9,863 nt of DNA, from NCBI GenBank assembly GCA_937881285.1, contig CALGEU010000264.1, positions 1 through 9,863 on the forward strand. The letters run 5' to 3'. The notes under the pieces were generated by a model that was not told the origin of the DNA, did not search any database, and saw nothing but the letters and a program-made list of their open reading frames with translations. Source of the stretch: an uncultured Clostridia bacterium (GTDB lineage Bacteria > Bacillota > Clostridia > Christensenellales > CAG-917). Of this stretch, positions 6,362 through 9,863 are shown piece by piece (position 1 is the stretch's first letter; every line of letters starts with the position of its first letter). Position numbers and translations under genes: made by a program.

Positions 6362-6413
6362 AGTTTTGCCCCTTTATGTTTTACTTTCCGCCTTTTGAGC
6401 GGCAATCTGTTTT

Positions 6414-8066
6414 TCAGTCGTTGTGTTCGTCTTTTTGCGGTATCGACTCTTCCGCAATGACGTCTTCTGCGTTTTCGTCTTCGACTTGGTTGTCGCTTTC
6501 GTTTTCGATTGCGTCTCTTTCAAGTTCTCGACGGCCGTATTTCTTGACGATTTTTCTTATCGTGCGTTTCTTTGCGCCTTGAATCTTGTTTTGCGCTTTC
6601 TTCCAGGAGTTCGGAGTGAAGAGAAGAAGTATCGGGAATATTTCGAGACGACCGAGAAGCATATCGAAGCAAAGCACGAGTTTTGCAAAGATATTGTATC
6701 CCGCAAAGTTGCCGGTCGGTCCTACCGCGCCGATACCAGGACCTATGTTGTTGAAGCACGCTATAACGGCAGAGAAGTTTGTCTCGAAACTGCTGTACTC
6801 ACCCGAAAAACCGTTTTTGCCTATCGATACGAGTATCGTCGATATGATGATGATCATAACGTAGATGATGAAGAAACTTTGTGCGTTGCGAAGCGTAGTT
6901 TCGTCAACGGGCTTGCCGTCCATTTTAACGGTGTAAACGGAGCGCGGAGACAGCGTTTTTTTGACGTTGAGAAGAGAAGTCTTGCCGAGCATAGCAAAAC
7001 GCGACACTTTGAGACCGCCTGCCGTTGAGCCTGCGCAGCCGCCTACGCACATGACGATGAGCAAAATGATTTGGCTTAGCATCGGCCATTTTGTGAAGTC
7101 TGCCGTGCCGAAACCCGACGTGCTCATGACAGACGCAACGTTGAAAGTTACGTCTCTAAGTGCGTTGACAAAGGAATATCCGCCGCTTACGCAAAGGTTC
7201 GTTATTATGATTGCGCACGCACTGAAATACATGCCGAAGAACCAGCCGAGTTCTTCGTTTTTCACCGCCTTGAAGAAGTGTCCTACGAGAATAAGGTAGT
7301 ACACGTTGAAGTTGACGGAGAATATGAGCATAAACACGGTGAGCGTCACTTCGATGCCGACCGAGTTGTATGCCGCTATGCTTGCGTTTCTCACGGAGAA
7401 TCCGCCCGTAGACGCCGTTGAAAACGCCGTGCAGAAACTGTCGAACACAGGCATTTTAAGACCGCAAAGTATACCGACGAGAATGAGCGTAAGCACGACG
7501 TAGATTGCGTAAAGAATCATCGAAGTGAAACGCAGTTTGCTCACCAGTTTGCCGAATTGCGGGCCGGGAACTTCCGCTTTTGCCAGAGCGGTTGACATTT
7601 TGTCGTTTTTGGGGATGAGCGCGATAACGAAAACGAGAACGCCCATGCCGCCGATAAACTGAGTGAGCGCACGCCAGAAAAGAAGAGACTTCGGCAAATC
7701 TTCAACGGCGGTGAGTATGCTCGAGCCCGTCGTCGTGTAGCCCGAAATCGTCTCGAAAAGCGCGTCGATATAGTTGGGAATATAGCCCGAAACTCTGAAC
7801 GGTATCGCGCTAATGAGCGCAATGAATATCCAGAAAAGGCCGCACATTGCAAAACCGCTCGTCGTGCGCATATCGCGTTTGTCCTTGGTCGGTCTCACGA
7901 TGATGCCTATGATGCCGATTACGAGACATACGCCGACCGCTATGCCGAACGCAAGAATAGTGGTGTCTTCGTGATAGCCGACAGCCATAAAAAGCGGTAT
8001 GCACATCAGTGCGCCGATGATAATGGCAATCTCGCCCAATACGAACGTCATCAAACGAAAATTCAT
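6414..8066 (-). CDS. trkH: TrkH-type potassium uptake membrane subunit
   Basis: This is the ion-conducting subunit of the Trk/Ktr potassium uptake system. It works as a membrane dimer gated by the cytoplasmic TrkA ring. All four pore loops are visible: TTTGSS (111-116), STASTGGF (216-223), MSTSGFGT (314-321) and NNIGPGIG (439-446), each supplying a filter glycine. The conserved GGCAGSTAGGLKVSR (342-356) and GRLEIFP (472-478) are also present. Hydrophobic helices fill residues 1-485. The conserved part ends near LLFTPNSW (481-488). The last 62 residues or so form an added tail: basic at about 489-515, then strongly acidic with repeated E, D and N (516-550). The usual length is about 480-490, so the tail is unusual. 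AAGGAG (complement of 8072-8077) lies five bases upstream and overlaps the trkA stop codon, indicating translational coupling. Whether it carries K+ with H+ or Na+, or works as a channel, cannot be told from sequence. Confidence 0.96.
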   Translation of the reverse strand: MNFRLMTFVLGEIAIIIGALMCIPLFMAVGYHEDTTILAFGIAVGVCLVIGIIGIIVRPTKDKRDMRTTSGFAMCGLFWIFIALISAIPFRVSGYIPNYIDALFETISGYTTTGSSILTAVEDLPKSLLFWRALTQFIGGMGVLVFVIALIPKNDKMSTALAKAEVPGPQFGKLVSKLRFTSMILYAIYVVLTLILVGILCGLKMPVFDSFCTAFSTASTGGFSVRNASIAAYNSVGIEVTLTVFMLIFSVNFNVYYLILVGHFFKAVKNEELGWFFGMYFSACAIIITNLCVSGGYSFVNALRDVTFNVASVMSTSGFGTADFTKWPMLSQIILLIVMCVGGCAGSTAGGLKVSRFAMLGKTSLLNVKKTLSPRSVYTVKMDGKPVDETTLRNAQSFFIIYVMIIIISTILVSIGKNGFSGEYSSFETNFSAVIACFNNIGPGIGAVGPTGNFAGYNIFAKLVLCFDMLLGRLEIFPILLLFTPNSWKKAQNKIQGAKKRTIRKIVKKYGRRELERDAIENESDNQVEDENAEDVIAEESIPQKDEHND

Positions 8067-8071
8067 ACTTT

Positions 8072-8077
8072 CTCCTT
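8072..8077 (-). promoter_or_regulatory. trkH ribosome binding site overlapping the trkA stop
   Basis: AAGGAG reads on the minus strand here, and the trkA stop codon occupies 8076-8078. Ribosomes finishing TrkA would therefore be positioned to start TrkH, which fits balanced production of two partner subunits. Confidence 0.8.
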
Positions 8078-9428
8078 AGAATTCGAGAATGTCTTTCAAG
8101 TCGTCAAGACCTTCTTCAAGCGTGACGATTATCACGTTGTCGCCGAGTTTTATCACATCTTGCCCGGACGGAGTTATCAACTCGCCTTTGCGGATTATTC
8201 CCGCAACGAGCAAATGTTTTTTGAGATTGAGTTTCTGAATGGGAATGTCGAAACGTTTGAAGTTTTCTTTCGCTTCGAATTCGAGAATCTCGGTGGTGTC
8301 GTCGATGATGTGGAACACGCGTTTTACGGTGCTGCCTTGCGCGTTGCCGATGAGTCTTACGAAGCGGATAATACGGTCGGTAGTGGACGTTTTCGTGGAC
8401 ACCGCGCTGTAAATGCCGCTCTTTTGCAACATATCGTAATAGCCGAGTTGGTCGATTTTTGTGATGACTTTCGGCACGTCCTGCGACGTCGCAAACATAC
8501 TCATAATGATGTTTTGCTCGTCCATGTTGGCAAGCGCGACGAAAGCGTCTGTCGTTGCAAGTCCTTCTTCGAGAAGGAGTTCCTGATCAGTGCCGTCGCC
8601 GAGTATGACGTTGATTTTCTTGAAATCCTGCGAGAACATCGCCGCTTTTTGCGGGTCTTTTTCAATGAGTTTTGCGTGAATGCCTATTTTGTCGAGTTCC
8701 TTGCAAAGATAATACGCAGTCGTCGAGCCGCCGACGATGATTGCGTCTTTTGCTTGTCTGTTCCAACCGAGATGTTTGAAGAACAGGGAGATGTGTTTCA
8801 TCGTTGCGGTGACGAACAATCTGTCGCCTGCCTGAATGACGAAATCACCCGTCGGAATGATTGCTTTGTCGTCTCTTTGCGCCGCACAGATAAGCACTTT
8901 TTCTTTGAATACGCTGCCGAGTTTTTTGAGCGGAAGTCCCACGAGCGGAGAGTCTTCCGACACGAGAAATTCGACGAGTTCGACTTTGCCGTTGCTGAAT
9001 TCGTTCACCTTGATTGCGCTGGGGAAGCGAAGCATACGGCTAATTTCGAGTGCCGCTTCGTATTGCGGATTGACCATAAGGCTCAATCCCAAATCTCCTT
9101 CGCACTTGAAAAGGTCGAGATATTCGGGCTTTGACGCACGCGCAATAGTCTTCTTTGCGCCGAGTTTTTTTGCGATGATGCAACAGAGTATATTCAGTTC
9201 GTCGTGGTTGGTCGCGCCTATGAAAAGGTCGGAGTGTTGCACGCCCGCTTCTTTAAGCACGCTTGCGCTCGCGCCGTTGCCGATGACGCCTTTTACGTCA
9301 AACTTGTTGACTGCGTTTTCGATTTTTTGCGCGTTGACGTCGATGACCACGATGTTGTGACCTTCGTCGACAAGTTCCTGCATAAGAGTCGTGCCCACAG
9401 AGCCGAGACCGCTGATGACAATTTCCAT
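8076..9428 (-). CDS. trkA: TrkA, cytoplasmic NAD(H)-binding regulator of potassium uptake
   Basis: This 450-residue protein is a full-length TrkA with two RCK modules in tandem, the usual size. RCK_N 1 (about 1-125) has the Rossmann motif GLGSVG (7-12) and Asp30 at the end of the second strand, the usual NAD ribose ligand. RCK_C 1 covers about 137-218. RCK_N 2 (about 228-345) has a modified glycine motif, GGSTTA (233-238), and an acidic residue, Glu256, at the matching strand end. RCK_C 2 covers about 366-450. TrkA forms a ring under TrkH and opens or closes the pore in response to bound nucleotides. In many Bacillota, RCK_C domains of K+ transporters bind cyclic di-AMP; that is possible here but not shown by sequence. 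The start is supported by AAGGAG (complement of 9433-9438), four bases upstream. It is the first gene of the probable trkA-trkH-sulfatase operon. Confidence 0.96.
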   Translation of the reverse strand: MEIVISGLGSVGTTLMQELVDEGHNIVVIDVNAQKIENAVNKFDVKGVIGNGASASVLKEAGVQHSDLFIGATNHDELNILCCIIAKKLGAKKTIARASKPEYLDLFKCEGDLGLSLMVNPQYEAALEISRMLRFPSAIKVNEFSNGKVELVEFLVSEDSPLVGLPLKKLGSVFKEKVLICAAQRDDKAIIPTGDFVIQAGDRLFVTATMKHISLFFKHLGWNRQAKDAIIVGGSTTAYYLCKELDKIGIHAKLIEKDPQKAAMFSQDFKKINVILGDGTDQELLLEEGLATTDAFVALANMDEQNIIMSMFATSQDVPKVITKIDQLGYYDMLQKSGIYSAVSTKTSTTDRIIRFVRLIGNAQGSTVKRVFHIIDDTTEILEFEAKENFKRFDIPIQKLNLKKHLLVAGIIRKGELITPSGQDVIKLGDNVIIVTLEEGLDDLKDILEF

Positions 9429-9463
9429 ATTTCTCCTTTTGGATGATTTAGGATATTATGATA

Positions 9464-9479
9464 AAGTATTATAACACTT
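9464..9479. repeat. Imperfect palindrome covering the trkA -10 box
   Basis: AAGT-a-TTATAA-c-ACTT is symmetric apart from one mismatched pair and contains the -10 box of the trk promoter. TATAAC also occurs three times on the plus strand in this region (9470, 9483, 9489). A regulator could bind here, but AT-rich promoters often look palindromic by chance. Confidence 0.3.
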
Positions 9480-9496
9480 ATTTATAACTATAACAA
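9468..9496 (-). promoter_or_regulatory. Promoter of the trkA-trkH-sulfatase operon
   Basis: On the minus strand TTGTTA (9491-9496) and a perfect TATAAT (9468-9473) are 17 bases apart. A TG one base before the -10 box makes it an extended -10 promoter. The start would be near 9461, with a leader of about 32 bases, too short for a known riboswitch. Confidence 0.72.
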
Positions 9497-9502
9497 GCAA
9501 AA

Positions 9503-9531
9503 ATTATAGTGTGCCGCTTTACGCGCCAAAC
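9503..9531 (-). promoter_or_regulatory. Possible second, upstream trk promoter
   Basis: A second perfect TATAAT on the minus strand (9503-9508) has only a poor -35 partner about 16-17 bases away (TTTGGC or GTTTGG, within 9525-9531). It lies between the upstream terminator and the main promoter and may be a weaker start site. Confidence 0.35.
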
Positions 9532-9549
9532 GCTTGAAAAAGAGCAACA

Positions 9550-9577
9550 AAAAAAGCACGCGGTTGCGTGCTTTTTT
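9550..9577 (-). terminator. Intrinsic terminator of the gene entering from the right
   Basis: A GC-rich 6-bp stem (9556-9561 with 9566-9571) closes a 4-base loop and is extended by A-T pairs (9550-9555 with 9572-9577). The A-run is a T-run on the minus strand. It lies 14 bases past the stop of the partial gene and separates that gene from the trk operon. The T-run at 9572-9577 makes it possibly bidirectional. Confidence 0.9.
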
Positions 9578-9591
9578 AATAAGCGTTTTCG

Positions 9592-9863
9592 TCAGTCTAC
9601 GCTGTCAACGTCTTCTGCCGTTTCGATTGCGATTTCTTCTTCGAGTTGTTCTTCCTTTTCGCTTTCGTCCGAAATGCTTTCGGTGCTTTGGCAATTTTCG
9701 TTTTCCGTTTCGCTATCTTGCGGATTTATCGTGATTTCTTCGTTTGCTATTTGAGAAAGGCGTTCGGTTTCCTGTTGAGCTTTTTGTTTTTTCTTTTGTC
9801 TTGCGACTTGCAATCCGGCAAACAGAGCGGAGAGCGCGATGCCGACAAACAGATACGCCGAGC
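9592..9863 (-). CDS. C-terminal end of an unidentified membrane protein with acidic tail (partial)
   Basis: The reading frame enters from the right edge of the window and stops at 9592-9594, so only the last 90 residues or so are visible. I translated through the edge: the frame stays open to 9861, and the first visible residues, reading SAYLFVGIALSALFAGL, form a hydrophobic membrane segment. A basic stretch follows (ARQKKKQK), marking the cytoplasmic side by the positive-inside rule. The rest is a tail rich in Glu, Ser, Asp and Asn with no recognisable domain. A TTG codon at 9811-9813 could be read as a start, but it has no sensible ribosome binding site and would cut off the membrane segment, so I treat the gene as truncated by the window. 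I do not recognise the family. Its own terminator follows at once, so it is not co-transcribed with trkA. Confidence 0.75.
   Translation of the reverse strand, partial: SAYLFVGIALSALFAGLQVARQKKKQKAQQETERLSQIANEEITINPQDSETENENCQSTESISDESEKEEQLEEEIAIETAEDVDSVD

Noticed and set aside
6362..6413. Hairpin between trkH and the sulfatase gene as a terminator
   Set aside because: The stem is only 4-5 bp and no T-run follows on the minus strand, so it is unlikely to stop transcription.
7971..9134. Long plus-strand open frame opposite trkA and the start of trkH
   Set aside because: It is antisense to two well-recognised genes and has shadow-frame composition.
9592..9813. Complete 73-residue gene starting at a TTG codon
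   Set aside because: The frame stays open to the window edge and encodes a membrane segment just upstream of that codon, so this is the end of a longer truncated gene.
1..9863. CRISPR arrays, tRNA or rRNA genes, insertion sequences, phage or defence genes
   Set aside because: I looked on both strands and saw no repeat-spacer pattern, cloverleaf, terminal inverted repeats, transposase, integrase or recognisable defence domain.

Overview
The window looks like chromosomal DNA of a low-to-moderate GC, Gram-positive-type anaerobe, most likely an uncultured Clostridia-like member of the Bacillota. This is inferred from AT-rich intergenic DNA, near-consensus TATAAT boxes, AAGGAG/GGAGG ribosome binding sites, U-tailed hairpin terminators and the gene content. 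No rRNA, tRNA, CRISPR array, insertion sequence or integrase is visible. All genes look intact except the one cut by the right edge.

Left part (1-660): a small HU-type DNA-binding protein gene reads leftward, with its own promoter and a strong terminator at the window edge. It is separated from the next gene by about 270 bases of AT-rich DNA that holds no convincing gene. That stretch contains a direct repeat, an imperfect inverted repeat, and a promoter whose start region is covered by a near-perfect palindrome (a candidate operator).

Rightward block (670-4057): three genes in a row. The first is a class III PLP aminotransferase of the glutamate-1-semialdehyde aminomutase type, with an N-terminal extension and an internal insert. 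The second is a class II aldolase-fold protein made of two copies of the domain, of which only the C-terminal copy keeps the metal-binding histidines. The third is a small DUF1294 membrane protein. The first two each have a promoter and a terminator, so they are neighbours rather than a strict operon.

Leftward block (4232-9428, read from right to left): trkA, trkH and a membrane-anchored sulfatase. TrkA (two RCK modules) and TrkH (four K+ filter loops) form a Trk potassium uptake system. Their genes are 9 bases apart, and the trkH ribosome binding site overlaps the trkA stop codon. The sulfatase follows after 52 bases without a recognisable terminator, so it is probably co-transcribed. It has five predicted membrane segments and an extracytoplasmic Cys-type sulfatase domain, with an Asn in place of a normally conserved catalytic His. 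A shared bidirectional terminator separates it from the convergent DUF1294 gene. Beyond trkA, a further leftward gene enters from the right edge. Only its last membrane segment and a long acidic tail are visible.

The most notable points are the half-dead tandem aldolase, the membrane sulfatase with a changed active-site motif linked to potassium uptake, and acidic tails on three membrane proteins of the leftward block. I do not see a clear-cut new multi-gene system such as a defence island.
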